From Pseudomonas sp. R4-35-07 (GTDB lineage Bacteria; Pseudomonadota; Gammaproteobacteria; Pseudomonadales; Pseudomonadaceae), in contig NZ_CP027732.1 in NCBI RefSeq assembly GCF_003852235.1, forward strand, positions 248,001 to 312,000: DNA of 64,000 nt, given 5' to 3'. Below, piece after piece: positions 44,045 through 52,476 of this stretch. Below the pieces are notes generated by a model, which was given only the letters and a program-made list of their open reading frames with translations, was not told the origin of the DNA and searched no databases. A program made the position numbers and the translations under genes. The first letter of the stretch is position 1. Each line of letters starts with the position of its first letter.

Positions 44045-44231
44045 CAGCGCCGCTCCTTGGCTGCACGTAATGCCCTGGCGTTATGCACCGGGGTAATTCT
44101 GACCATACCGACCTCGCATTCAATGAAATAAAAACAAAACAATCAGGAATGTCCGGTGGTCCGGTGCATATACCCTAAGCGTGTTTATTTTTTAAATAAA
44201 CTAACTTTTAGGAATATGCATAGAAGGCGCG

Positions 44232-45008
44232 TCACCCCGGTTCGCAGGGGGAGCCGAAAGGGCGAGGTTGATACACGTCCTTGGCTGCGCCAGGGCAGGT
44301 GGGAACCCAGGCGGCGATGCGCAAGGTGCGGGCTGGCGCCCAGCGCGAATTGTTGCCGACGCGGTCCAGGATGCAGTACGTCACCTCCAGGCGGCAGTCG
44401 TCACCGCCTTCGATAATGACTGTCGAAGGCACCCAGACCTGCACCGCCAGGCCGACGTCCCTGGCCAGGATGTTCGGCAGGTCCATGCGCACGTCACCCC
44501 AGCGCAGCGTGATGGCATCGCCACTGGCCATGTTCGCGTAAGGCTCGATGCTCAGCGGAATTCCGCGTTGCACCTGGCGACTGTTGACGCCCTGGCGGCG
44601 GATGGTCTCGGGCAGGCTGACCGGCGCGAGGTTCTGGTTTTCGTCGCTGTACAGGGCCGACGGCGCGCCGCCCGGGTAGTTGGTTTTGACGCGGACCTGG
44701 GTGGTGGCCGAGCGCGCCGGGCCGTGGCCGATCTGCATGATCTGGTAATGCACCCGCGCCGGGCCATCCTGTACAAAACTTTCCGGCACTCGCAGGTGGG
44801 TAGGCGTGCCGATTTTGCCGGCGGTCACCCGGCGTGAGGCGGCAAAGCAGTTGTTCCAGAACAGCTCGATCAGGTCGCCTTCTTCCATGCCGGGGTAAGG
44901 TGCGATGTCGACCTGCAATTGGGCAGCCGCATGGGCACTGATACCGTTTCGAACGGCTTGGGGCAGGGTGGGTGCGGTCAGCATGGCCGGGGTTGTAGTG
45001 TGCGTCAT
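44232..45008 (-). CDS. Hypothetical protein made of two copies of one domain
   Basis: I do not recognise a named family for this 258-residue protein. Residues 32-114 and 152-241 are two copies of one domain, about 120 residues apart. Both follow V/L-x-I-x-PY-x(2)-M-x(2)-GD-x-I-x-L-x-W, then V-VP---, V-Y-I and a final PGG/CPG. The pattern of alternating hydrophobics suggests a beta-sandwich pair. There is no signal peptide or membrane segment. I start it at MTHTTTPAM (45008), since the upstream Met (45038) adds only ten residues over the ribosome site GGAGATC. Neighbours are the SfnB-like oxygenase downstream and a gap of over 300 bases upstream. Confidence 0.7.
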   Translation of the reverse strand: MTHTTTPAMLTAPTLPQAVRNGISAHAAAQLQVDIAPYPGMEEGDLIELFWNNCFAASRRVTAGKIGTPTHLRVPESFVQDGPARVHYQIMQIGHGPARSATTQVRVKTNYPGGAPSALYSDENQNLAPVSLPETIRRQGVNSRQVQRGIPLSIEPYANMASGDAITLRWGDVRMDLPNILARDVGLAVQVWVPSTVIIEGGDDCRLEVTYCILDRVGNNSRWAPARTLRIAAWVPTCPGAAKDVYQPRPFGSPCEPG

Positions 45009-45318
45009 AAGTGATCTCCTTGATGCAGCCAGCAGCAATCGTTCCGGGCCTGGGCGCGGGTGCGCAAAGGGGCCGAAAGAACGATTCAGTGAGTAGCCGG
45101 GATAGGATCCAATCCTCTGGACGCTAGATAAGAGGGTTGGGCCGGGGGCGTCAATGGCGGCAAAAGGCTAAACGGCGGGTTCGAGGATATTCAGAAGGGT
45201 CTGACTGGAAGGGGTATTTCAAGAGGGGCGCAACGTGGTGTTTTACCGGTGGCACTGGCGATTCGGTGTAGGAGCGGCTCTTTGTGGCGAGCAAGCCCGC
45301 TCGCCACAAAAAGCTGGG
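45009..45318. other. Intergenic region, no gene seen
   Basis: These 310 bases lie upstream of the two-domain hypothetical gene and downstream of the cystine ATPase gene. They should contain the hypothetical gene's promoter. Apart from the palindrome at 45281-45310 and the ribosome site, nothing recognisable is present. Confidence 0.5.
45281..45310. repeat. Palindrome TTTGTGGCGAGC...GCTCGCCACAAA
   Basis: Perfect 12-bp arms with a 6-base loop (AAGCCC), preceded by GTAGGAGCGGCTC. It resembles another Pseudomonas REP family (GTAGGAGCGAGC type). It lies just past the stop of the cystine ATPase gene and may end that transcript. Confidence 0.8.
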
Positions 45319-46065
45319 TCAATGGGCGAGAAACTTGCTCAGGAACTGCTGGGTGCGTTCTTCCTTGGGATTGGCGAACAGCGCCTTTGCTTCACCCTGT
45401 TCGACGATCACGCCCTTGTCGAAAAAGATCACACGGTTGGCCACATCCCGGGCAAAGCTCATCTCGTGGGTGACGATCACCATGGTGCGGTTTTCTTCGG
45501 CCAGGCTGCGGATGGTCGCCAGCACTTCACCTACTAATTCGGGGTCGAGGGCCGAGGTGGGTTCGTCGAACAGGATGACCTCCGGCTCCATGGCCAGCGC
45601 CCGAGCGATCGCCACACGCTGTTGCTGCCCACCGGACAAGCGCCGAGGATAAGCCGCCTCCTTGCCCGCCAGGCCCACTTTGGCCAGTAGCTTGCGGCCC
45701 AGCTCGGTCGCCGCCTCGCGTGGCATCTTCTTGACCACGATCGGGCCTTCGATGACGTTTTCCAGCGCGGTGCGGTGGGGGAACAGGTTGAAGTTCTGGA
45801 AGACAAAACCGACGTGCTGGCGCAGGCGTCGCACCAGGCCCTGTTGCTGGTTGAGTGGCTTGCTGCTGTCGATCTCGATGTCGCCCACCTTGATGCGGCC
45901 GCTGGTGGGTTCTTCGAGAAAATTCAGGCAGCGCAGGAACGTGGTCTTGCCGGAACCGCTGGGGCCGATGATGGCCACGACTTCGCCGGCCTTGACCTCC
46001 AGGTCGATACCGTTGAGCACCACCTGGCCGTTGAATTGTTTGGTCAGCTTTTCAACCACGATCAT
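45319..46065 (-). CDS. tcyN: Cystine ABC transporter ATPase (TcyN/YecC type)
   Basis: The 248-residue ATPase has Walker [10 protein letters not shown] near residue 34, signature LSGGQ near 142, and Walker [21 protein letters not shown]. It is the polar amino-acid class. It is the third gene of a leftward receptor-permease-ATPase set, three bases after the permease. With a D-cysteine desulfhydrase gene beside it, the set matches the cystine uptake genes fliY-yecSC of E. coli, which also lie with dcyD. Confidence 0.87.
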   Translation of the reverse strand: MIVVEKLTKQFNGQVVLNGIDLEVKAGEVVAIIGPSGSGKTTFLRCLNFLEEPTSGRIKVGDIEIDSSKPLNQQQGLVRRLRQHVGFVFQNFNLFPHRTALENVIEGPIVVKKMPREAATELGRKLLAKVGLAGKEAAYPRRLSGGQQQRVAIARALAMEPEVILFDEPTSALDPELVGEVLATIRSLAEENRTMVIVTHEMSFARDVANRVIFFDKGVIVEQGEAKALFANPKEERTQQFLSKFLAH

Positions 46066-46068
46066 GCT

Positions 46069-46734
46069 TCAAGACTCCAGGTCGTGCCGGTTGACCCGGT
46101 CTTCCAGACGATTTTGCAGATGCGCCAGGATGCTCGCCAGGATCCAATAGATCAGGGCTGCGGACAGATACATGGTGAAAATTTCGAAGGTGCGCGCCGA
46201 GACCAGTTGCGCCTGGCGGAACAGCTCGGGCACCTGGATAGTGGCGGCCAGCGCCGTGTCCTTGACCAGCGAAATGAAACTGTTGCCCAGCGGCGGCAAG
46301 GCCGTGCGCATGGCCTGCGGCAGGATGGCCCGGCGCAATGTCTGCGCGCGGGTCATGCCGATACTCGCGGCGGCTTCCCACTGGCCACGCTCGATGGACG
46401 CGATGGCGGCCCGCAGGATTTCACAGGCGTAGGCGGCCATGTTCAGCGAAAAGCCGATCATGGCGGCCGGGATCGGGTCCAGCTCGATGCCCACTTGCGG
46501 CAAGCCGTAGTAGATCAGGAACAGTTGCACCAGCAAGGGCGTGCCGCGAAAGAACGACACGTAAACCCGCGCCGTCCAACTCAGCAGCTTGAAGCGCGAC
46601 AAGCGCATCAACGCCAGGCCGAAGCCCAGCAGCAGGCCGAAAAACATCCCACCCAGGCTGAGGATCACCGTGTAATACGCGCCCTTGAGCAAAAAGGGCG
46701 CGGAGTCCAGCGCGAGTTGGAAACCTGCTTCCAT
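46069..46734 (-). CDS. tcyL: Cystine ABC transporter permease (TcyL/YecS type)
   Basis: The 221-residue permease has the segments VYVSFFRGTPLLVQLFLIYYGLPQVG and EAAASIGMTRAQTLRRAILPQAMRT, standard for HisM/YecS proteins. It starts on the last base of the receptor gene (TAATG-like overlap) and ends three bases before the ATPase. It would work as a homodimer, because only one permease gene is present. Confidence 0.88.
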   Translation of the reverse strand: MEAGFQLALDSAPFLLKGAYYTVILSLGGMFFGLLLGFGLALMRLSRFKLLSWTARVYVSFFRGTPLLVQLFLIYYGLPQVGIELDPIPAAMIGFSLNMAAYACEILRAAIASIERGQWEAAASIGMTRAQTLRRAILPQAMRTALPPLGNSFISLVKDTALAATIQVPELFRQAQLVSARTFEIFTMYLSAALIYWILASILAHLQNRLEDRVNRHDLES

Positions 46735-47528
46735 TATTGAGTGACGTCAGCGTTGAAGTACTTCTCGGACAACTTCTTCAAGGTGCCGTCGGCGCGCAGC
46801 TTGTCGAGGGCCTTGTTTACCGCCTCGAGCAGTTCAGGCTCGCCCTTGCGCAGGGCAATACCGGCTTCCTGGCGGGAGAAGGCGTCGCCGGCAGTGGTGG
46901 TGTCTTCGGCTTTCTTGGCGTATTCCAGGGCGGCGAGGCGGTCGATCAGGATCGCGTCGATGCGGCCGATGCGCAGGTCCTGGAATTTGGTCGGGTCATC
47001 GTTGTAGGTTTTGATGATGGCTTTAGGTTGGTTGTCCTTGAGCCATTGCTCGTAGTTGGTGCCCAGGCCCACACCGACTTTCTTGCCGGCCAGGTCGTCG
47101 GCGGTCTTGATGCTGTCGACATTCTTCGCCAGGGTCAGCGCCTGGATACCGGAAATGGTGTAGGGCTTGGAGAAGTCATACTTCTTCTTGCGCTCTTCGG
47201 AAATCGTCACCTGGTTGACCACGGCGTCCAGGCGTTTGGATTCCAGGGCGGCGAGGATGCCGTCCCATGGTGTGGCTTGCAGCTTGACCTTGACGCCCAG
47301 CTCCTTGGCCAGCGCCTCGGACAGCTCCACCTCGAAGCCGCTGAGCTTGCCGCTTTCATCGACAAAGCTGAACGGTGGGTAGGTGCCTTCCAGGCCGATC
47401 TTGATCTCGCCGGCTTTCTTGATGGTGTTCAGTTGCTCGCCGGCAACCGCCTGGCCAAGCATGCCTGCGCCGAGCGCCAAGCCCAATGTGCCGACCAGCA
47501 ATGTGCGACGCAATACAGAAATAGTCAT
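46734..47528 (-). CDS. tcyJ: Cystine-binding protein (FliY/TcyJ type)
   Basis: The 264-residue receptor has a signal peptide (cleavage after AVAG near residue 30) and the class 3 binding fold. Features typical of FliY are IKIGLEGTYPPFSFVDESGKLSGFEVEL, LQATPWDGILAALESKRLDAVVNQV and VGVGLGTNYEQWLKDN. It opens the cystine operon. Upstream DNA (47529-47700) is AT-rich and then meets a REP doublet. Confidence 0.9.
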   Translation of the reverse strand: MTISVLRRTLLVGTLGLALGAGMLGQAVAGEQLNTIKKAGEIKIGLEGTYPPFSFVDESGKLSGFEVELSEALAKELGVKVKLQATPWDGILAALESKRLDAVVNQVTISEERKKKYDFSKPYTISGIQALTLAKNVDSIKTADDLAGKKVGVGLGTNYEQWLKDNQPKAIIKTYNDDPTKFQDLRIGRIDAILIDRLAALEYAKKAEDTTTAGDAFSRQEAGIALRKGEPELLEAVNKALDKLRADGTLKKLSEKYFNADVTQ

Positions 47529-47700
47529 GAAGAGCCCCTGTGGTTTTTTATGGTGAGCGAAGCCGGTGACGCAGTAGCCGTATCCTGCCTTAAAGCGCGG
47601 TGCGCGTCTTCGCCTTCGGCGCGATGATAAAGCCGGTTTTTAAGACTTGAAAATAATATAAATCATGTTTGATATTCGTTTTTGAAATATACGCGAAGCC

Positions 47701-47793
47701 AATGTGGGAGGGGGCTTGCTCCCGATAGCGGTATATCAGTCAACTCCTCGGACACTGACCCACCGCTATCGGGAGCAAGCCCCCTCCCACATT
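47701..47793. repeat. REP doublet (REPIN), type 1, copy 9
   Basis: AATGTGGGAGGGGGCTTGCT and its complement around about 45 bases, between dcyD and the cystine receptor gene. Confidence 0.95.
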
Positions 47794-47805
47794 TACAGCG
47801 CTCGG

Positions 47806-48801
47806 TCAGTTAAACACCGAATCATAGGCAAACAATGCCGGCGCTCCGCCGGTATGCAGGAAGATGATCGGCCCGTCTGCGAACCGCTGACGCCCGATGC
47901 CGTCCAGCAGGCCGGCCATGGCCTTGCCCGTGTAGACCGGGTCGAGCAACAAACCTTCCTGACTGGCCAGAAGTTTGATCGCCGACAACGTACCCGCATT
48001 CGGTTCGCCATAGCGCGGGCCGAAGTATTCGTCCCACAGGATCACCTTGAACGCCTCTGGCACGTTCATGCCGAGCAGTTCGGCCGTGCGCTCGGCCAGG
48101 CCTTGCACTTTCGGGCGTTGGGCTTCATCGGTGCGCGATACGGTGACGCCGATCACCGGCAGGTTTGGCAGCGCTTCGCTCAACGCCAGTGCCAGGCCGC
48201 TGTGGGTGCCTGCGCTGCCGGAGGCCAGTACCACCGCCGCAAAGTCGAGGCCGCTGTCTTCGATCTGCGCCGCCAGTTCCAGGCCTGCGCGCACATACCC
48301 CAGCGCACCGAGGGCATTCGAGCCGCCGATAGGCACCAGGTAGGGCTTCTTGCCGTTGCTGCGCAGGCGATCGGCGAGGGCGTTGAGTTGGTCGTCGGCA
48401 TTGTCGAGGTTTTCCACCCGCTCCACCTTGGCGTCGAACAGCTCCAGCAACAGGCGGTTGCCGTTGCCCAGGTAGTTGGGGTCTTCGGTGCCGGTGGGGT
48501 TTTCCAGCAGGGCGACGCAGCCCAGGCCGAGCCTGGCGGCCAGCGCGGCGGTCTGGCGCACATGGTTGGACTGGATAGCGCCGGCGGTGACCAGGGTATC
48601 GGCGCCCTGGGCGATGGCGTCAGCGGCGAGGTATTCAAGTTTGCGCAATTTATTGCCACCCATGGCCAGTGGGGTGGTGTCGTCGCGCTTGACGTAGATA
48701 TCCCTGCCCAGCCAGGCCGACAGCCGCTCGAGTTTTTCCAGGGCGGTGGCGCCGCCCAACAGTTCCAGACGGTTAAAGCGGTCGAGCTGTTGTTTGATCA
48801 T
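47806..48801 (-). CDS. dcyD: D-cysteine desulfhydrase
   Basis: The 331-residue PLP enzyme of the ACC-deaminase/D-cysteine desulfhydrase group would split D-cysteine into pyruvate, ammonia and sulfide. The Schiff-base Lys is in [11 protein letters not shown] (about residue 51), followed by [18 protein letters not shown]. Phosphate binding is by [13 protein letters not shown], and [12 protein letters not shown] lies at the end. I start it at MIKQQLDRF (48801); the longer reading adds 15 residues. Neighbouring cystine transport and serine acetyltransferase genes fit a cysteine-sulfur role. ACC deaminase is the main alternative, but the neighbours argue for DcyD. Confidence 0.88.
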   Translation of the reverse strand: MIKQQLDRFNRLELLGGATALEKLERLSAWLGRDIYVKRDDTTPLAMGGNKLRKLEYLAADAIAQGADTLVTAGAIQSNHVRQTAALAARLGLGCVALLENPTGTEDPNYLGNGNRLLLELFDAKVERVENLDNADDQLNALADRLRSNGKKPYLVPIGGSNALGALGYVRAGLELAAQIEDSGLDFAAVVLASGSAGTHSGLALALSEALPNLPVIGVTVSRTDEAQRPKVQGLAERTAELLGMNVPEAFKVILWDEYFGPRYGEPNAGTLSAIKLLASQEGLLLDPVYTGKAMAGLLDGIGRQRFADGPIIFLHTGGAPALFAYDSVFN

Positions 48802-48965
48802 TGCTATGCACGGTGGCTGAGTGATGGGGCGACTATAGGCAGGCACTTTTCATCGGGCAACCGCCAATCGCTTATGGGCTGGGGTTATATGTTTGGGATA
48901 ATTGGTTATTAAGGCTGCTTTCAGTGCATGTCGTAGAGTGGGTGTCTTTTCAGGGGCAAGCTGTA

Positions 48966-49018
48966 AGCGGCAAGCTGCAAGTTGATCGCGGTTTGCTTGC
49001 AGCTTGCAGCTTGCCGCT
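48966..49018. repeat. Palindromic repeat AGCGGCAAGCTGCAAG
   Basis: Perfect 16-bp arms (48966-48981 and 49003-49018) flank 21 bases. A further partial copy (GCAAGCTGTAAGC, GCAGCTTGCAGC) surrounds them. It is a separate REP family, placed in the leader of the serine acetyltransferase gene; an ATG at 48982 falls inside it. Confidence 0.88.
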
Positions 49019-49047
49019 GCGCCCCCCCTATTCAGGAGCAAACCCCT

Positions 49048-49974
49048 TTGAGCGAGCGTTCCAGCCATTGGCAACTACAGACCATCGTCAGCCAACTGCG
49101 CAGCGCCCGGGACCAGTGGCGAACGCGCAATGGCCGCTTGAGTGGCGAACATGGAGGCCGCGAACTACCGTCTCGCCAGGCGGTGGCGCAGATTCTCGAA
49201 GCCTTGTGCGGCGCACTGTTCCCGATGCGCCTGGGCCCGGTGGACCTGCGCGAAGAAAGTGAAGACTTCTACGTCGGGCATACCCTCGACGTCGCCCTTA
49301 ACGCCTTGCTCGCCCAGGCCCGCCTGGAGCTGCGCTACGCCGCGCGCCAGGGCGGCCAGGATGACCGTGAGGTCGACGCCCAGGCCATTCGCCTGATCCA
49401 GGATTTCGCCCTGGCCTTGCCGGCGTTGCGCAGCCTGCTGGACACCGACGTACTGGCCGCCTACCACGGAGACCCGGCCGCGCGCAGCGTGGATGAGGTG
49501 CTGCTGTGCTACCCCGGCATCCTGGCGGTGATTCACCACCGCCTGGCCCATCATCTGTACCGCGCCGGTTTGCCCTTACTGGCGCGGATCAGCGCGGAAA
49601 TCGCTCATTCGGCCACCGGTATCGATATCCACCCCGGCGCGCAGATCGGCCCGAGTTTCTTCATAGACCACGGGACCGGCGTGGTGATTGGCGAGACGGC
49701 GATCATCGGTGAGCGAGTGCGCATCTACCAGGCGGTGACGCTGGGCGCCAAGCGCTTCCCGGCGGATGAAGATGGGCAATTGCAGAAAGGCCATCCGCGC
49801 CACCCTATCGTAGAGGATGACGTGGTGATCTACGCCGGCGCTACGATTCTGGGGCGGATTACCATCGGCCAGGGTTCGACCATTGGCGGTAATGTGTGGC
49901 TGACCCGCAGCGTGCCGGCCGGGGCGAATATTACCCAGGCGAATTTGCAGCATGATGATGGTGCGCAAAAGTAA
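49048..49974 (+). CDS. epsC: Serine O-acetyltransferase, EpsC type, probable TTG start
   Basis: The 308-residue enzyme would acetylate L-serine to O-acetylserine, the carbon acceptor for sulfide in cysteine synthesis. An N-terminal helical domain is followed by the left-handed beta-helix with hexapeptide repeats: IDIHPGAQIGPSFFIDHGTGVVIGETAIIG, YAGATILGRITIGQGSTIGGNVWL. The catalytic His and Asp lie in FIDHG. I choose a TTG at 49048 because AGGAG lies nine bases upstream, while the in-frame ATG at 48982 is inside a palindromic repeat and lacks a ribosome site. EpsC-type enzymes are longer at the N terminus than E. coli CysE. Confidence 0.85.
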   Translation: MSERSSHWQLQTIVSQLRSARDQWRTRNGRLSGEHGGRELPSRQAVAQILEALCGALFPMRLGPVDLREESEDFYVGHTLDVALNALLAQARLELRYAARQGGQDDREVDAQAIRLIQDFALALPALRSLLDTDVLAAYHGDPAARSVDEVLLCYPGILAVIHHRLAHHLYRAGLPLLARISAEIAHSATGIDIHPGAQIGPSFFIDHGTGVVIGETAIIGERVRIYQAVTLGAKRFPADEDGQLQKGHPRHPIVEDDVVIYAGATILGRITIGQGSTIGGNVWLTRSVPAGANITQANLQHDDGAQK

Positions 49975-49993
49975 CGAACCTGCACAAATCCCT

Positions 49994-50084
49994 TGTGGGA
50001 GGGGGCTTGCCCCCGATAGCGCTGCACCAGCCAATACCTGTGCTGGCTGACCCACTGCTATCGGGGGCAAGCCCCCTCCCACAT
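49994..50084. repeat. REP doublet (REPIN), type 1, copy 10
   Basis: TTGTGGGAGGGGGCTTGCCC and its complement around about 45 bases, 20 bases after the serine acetyltransferase stop. Confidence 0.95.
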
Positions 50085-50213
50085 TTTTTATGTGTATTTC
50101 AAACCGGCGATTGCTGAACGTTTTGTCATCCCCACGCGTCATACCAGTCCCTAAGCTAGTGTAGGAATCACCTACCACTCGGCCCCGAAATTAGTCCCAA
50201 ACCGCCTATCCAT

Positions 50214-50243
50214 GTTTAACTTGAACGTTCGTTCAAGTTAAAC
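50214..50243. promoter_or_regulatory. TetR/BetI-type operator upstream of the choline transporter gene
   Basis: GTTTAACTTGAAC and GTTCAAGTTAAAC form perfect 13-bp arms across GTTC. The core TTGAACGTTCGTTCAA matches the TTGAAC/GTTCAA half-sites I recall for the choline-responsive repressor BetI. It ends 92 bases before the transporter ATG, a suitable place for control. No betI gene is in the window. Confidence 0.75.
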
Positions 50244-50334
50244 CGGTGGTTCGCTGCCCGCTCACAACAGGAGGCTTACCTTTGCTGAGTCCGTTATTGA
50301 CAGCCACATTTCACACCTCGGGGGTGCATGGTTC

Positions 50335-52335
50335 ATGAGTGCATCGTCTACCCCGTCCAGCGGTCAGGTGCGCATGAATGCGCCCGTCTTCTACTTTGCT
50401 GCCACGGCTATTCTGCTGTTCGGCATCATTGTCATCGCTATCCCGCAACAGGCCGGTGCCTGGCTGCTGGCGGCGCAGAACTGGGCGGCCAATACGGTCG
50501 GCTGGTACTACATGCTGGCGATGACCCTGTATCTGGTCTTCGTGGTGGTCACCGCGTTATCGGGCTATGGCAAGATAAAACTCGGTGCCGACCACGACGA
50601 GCCCGAATTCAGTTACCTGTCCTGGGCCGGCATGCTGTTCGCCGCCGGGATCAGCATCACGCTGTTCTTCTTTTGCGTGTCCGAGCCGTTGACCCACCTG
50701 GTGCAACCGCCCCAGGGCGAGGCGCTGAATGCCGATGCGGCGCGCCAGGCCATGCAGATCCTGTTCCTGCACTGGGGCCTGCACGGCTGGGGCGTGTTCG
50801 CGTTTGTCGGCATGGCCCTGGCGTACTTCGCCTACCGGCATAACCTGCCGCTGGCGCTGCGTTCGGCGCTGTACCCGTTGATCGGCAAGCGCATCAATGG
50901 CCCGATCGGTTACGCGGTGGATGGCTTCGGCATCATCGCCACGGTGTTCGGCCTGGGCGCCGACATGGGTTTTGGCGTGCTGCACCTCAATTCCGGCCTG
51001 GATTACCTGTTCGGTATTGCCCATACGCAGTGGATCCAGGTGGGCTTGATCACCTTGATGATGGGCGCGGCGATCATCGTCGCCGTGGCCGGCGTCGACA
51101 AGGGCGTGCGGGTGATGTCCGACATCAACATGCTGCTGGCCTGCGCGTTGCTGCTGTTTGTGTTGTTTGCCGGGCCCACCCAGCATTTGCTCAACACCTT
51201 GATCCAGAACATCGGGGACTACCTGGGCGCCCTGCCGACCAAGAGTTTCGATGTGTACGCGTACGACAAACCCAGCGACTGGCTGGGTGGCTGGACGGTG
51301 TTCTACTGGGCGTGGTGGATCGCATGGTCGCCGTTCGTGGGCCTGTTCATCGCACGCATTTCCCGTGGCCGCACCATCCGTGAATTCGTGTTTGGCGTGC
51401 TGCTGATCCCGCTGGGTTTCACCCTGGCGTGGATGTCGATCTTCGGCAACAGCGCCATCGACCAGGTGCTCAACCATGGCATGACCGCGCTGGGCCAGTC
51501 CGCCATCGATGAACCGTCGATGAGCCTGTACCTGCTGCTGGAAACCTACCCGTGGAGTAAAACCGTGATTGCGGTCACGGTGTTCATCAGCTTTGTGTTC
51601 TTCGTGACCTCGGCCGATTCCGGCACCGTGGTGCTGTCGACGCTGTCGTCCAAGGGCGGCAACGCCGATGAAGACGGACCGAAATGGCTACGCGTGTTCT
51701 GGGGCGCGATGACCGCCCTGGTTACCAGCGCCTTGCTGTTTGCCGGCAGTATCGATTCGTTGAAATCAGCGGTGGTGCTCACTTCGCTGCCGTTCTCGCT
51801 GATCCTGTTGCTGATGATGTGGGGGCTGCACAAGGCGTTCTACCTCGAATCGCAAAAGCAGATCGCGCAGTTGCATTCGTTGGCGCCGGTGTCGGGCTCA
51901 CGCAAGGGCACGGGCGGTTGGCGCCAGCGTTTGAGTCAGGCCGTGCATTTCCCGTCGCGGGATGAGGTGTACCGCTTCCTTGAGACCACGGTACGTCCGG
52001 CGATCGAAGAAGTGACGGCGGTATTTGTCGAAAAAGGCCTCAACGTCGTCACCCAGCCCGACCCGTCCAACGACAGCGTCAGCCTGGAAATCGGCCACGG
52101 CGAAGAGCATCCGTTCGTTTACCAGGTGCAGATGCGCGGCTATTTCACGCCTTCATTTGCGCGCGGCGGCATGGGGTCCAAACAGCTCAACAATCGCCGC
52201 TATTATCGGGCGGAAGTGCACTTGCGTGAGGGCAGCCAGGACTACGACCTAGTGGGCTATACCAAGGAGCAGATCATCAACGACATCCTCGACCAGTACG
52301 AGCGGCACCTGCAGTTCCTGCACCTGGTGCGCTGA
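50335..52335 (+). CDS. betT: BCCT-family choline/betaine transporter (BetT-like)
   Basis: A 666-residue transporter with twelve membrane segments. BCCT landmarks are present: the glycine-rich loop GADMGFGVLHLNSGL, the Trp-rich segment VFYWAWWIAWSPFVGLFIARISRGRTIREF and the following SADSGTVVLSTLSS. A cytoplasmic C-terminal extension of about 140 residues follows the last membrane helix, as in proton-driven BetT of E. coli and osmoregulated Pseudomonas BetT proteins. The BetI-like palindrome upstream supports choline as substrate. The gene stands alone; the aldo/keto reductase follows after 141 bases. Confidence 0.9.
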   Translation: MSASSTPSSGQVRMNAPVFYFAATAILLFGIIVIAIPQQAGAWLLAAQNWAANTVGWYYMLAMTLYLVFVVVTALSGYGKIKLGADHDEPEFSYLSWAGMLFAAGISITLFFFCVSEPLTHLVQPPQGEALNADAARQAMQILFLHWGLHGWGVFAFVGMALAYFAYRHNLPLALRSALYPLIGKRINGPIGYAVDGFGIIATVFGLGADMGFGVLHLNSGLDYLFGIAHTQWIQVGLITLMMGAAIIVAVAGVDKGVRVMSDINMLLACALLLFVLFAGPTQHLLNTLIQNIGDYLGALPTKSFDVYAYDKPSDWLGGWTVFYWAWWIAWSPFVGLFIARISRGRTIREFVFGVLLIPLGFTLAWMSIFGNSAIDQVLNHGMTALGQSAIDEPSMSLYLLLETYPWSKTVIAVTVFISFVFFVTSADSGTVVLSTLSSKGGNADEDGPKWLRVFWGAMTALVTSALLFAGSIDSLKSAVVLTSLPFSLILLLMMWGLHKAFYLESQKQIAQLHSLAPVSGSRKGTGGWRQRLSQAVHFPSRDEVYRFLETTVRPAIEEVTAVFVEKGLNVVTQPDPSNDSVSLEIGHGEEHPFVYQVQMRGYFTPSFARGGMGSKQLNNRRYYRAEVHLREGSQDYDLVGYTKEQIINDILDQYERHLQFLHLVR

Positions 52336-52476
52336 GAAAACGTACGGCGCACCGTTCCTCTCAAGTAGGTCTTTGCTGTAAAAGGGAAAGGCAGACTTAA
52401 GCGATTCAGCGGGCTGAAAGGCCTGGGAATAACCTTATTCCCAGGCCTTGTTTGCCCCAAGCCTAGAGAGGATTCG

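Noticed and set aside
44045..44231. Possible sigma54 promoter (-24/-12) before the SfnB-like genes
   Set aside because: The closest match on the minus strand has GG and GC separated by 8 instead of 10 bases, so it does not fit.
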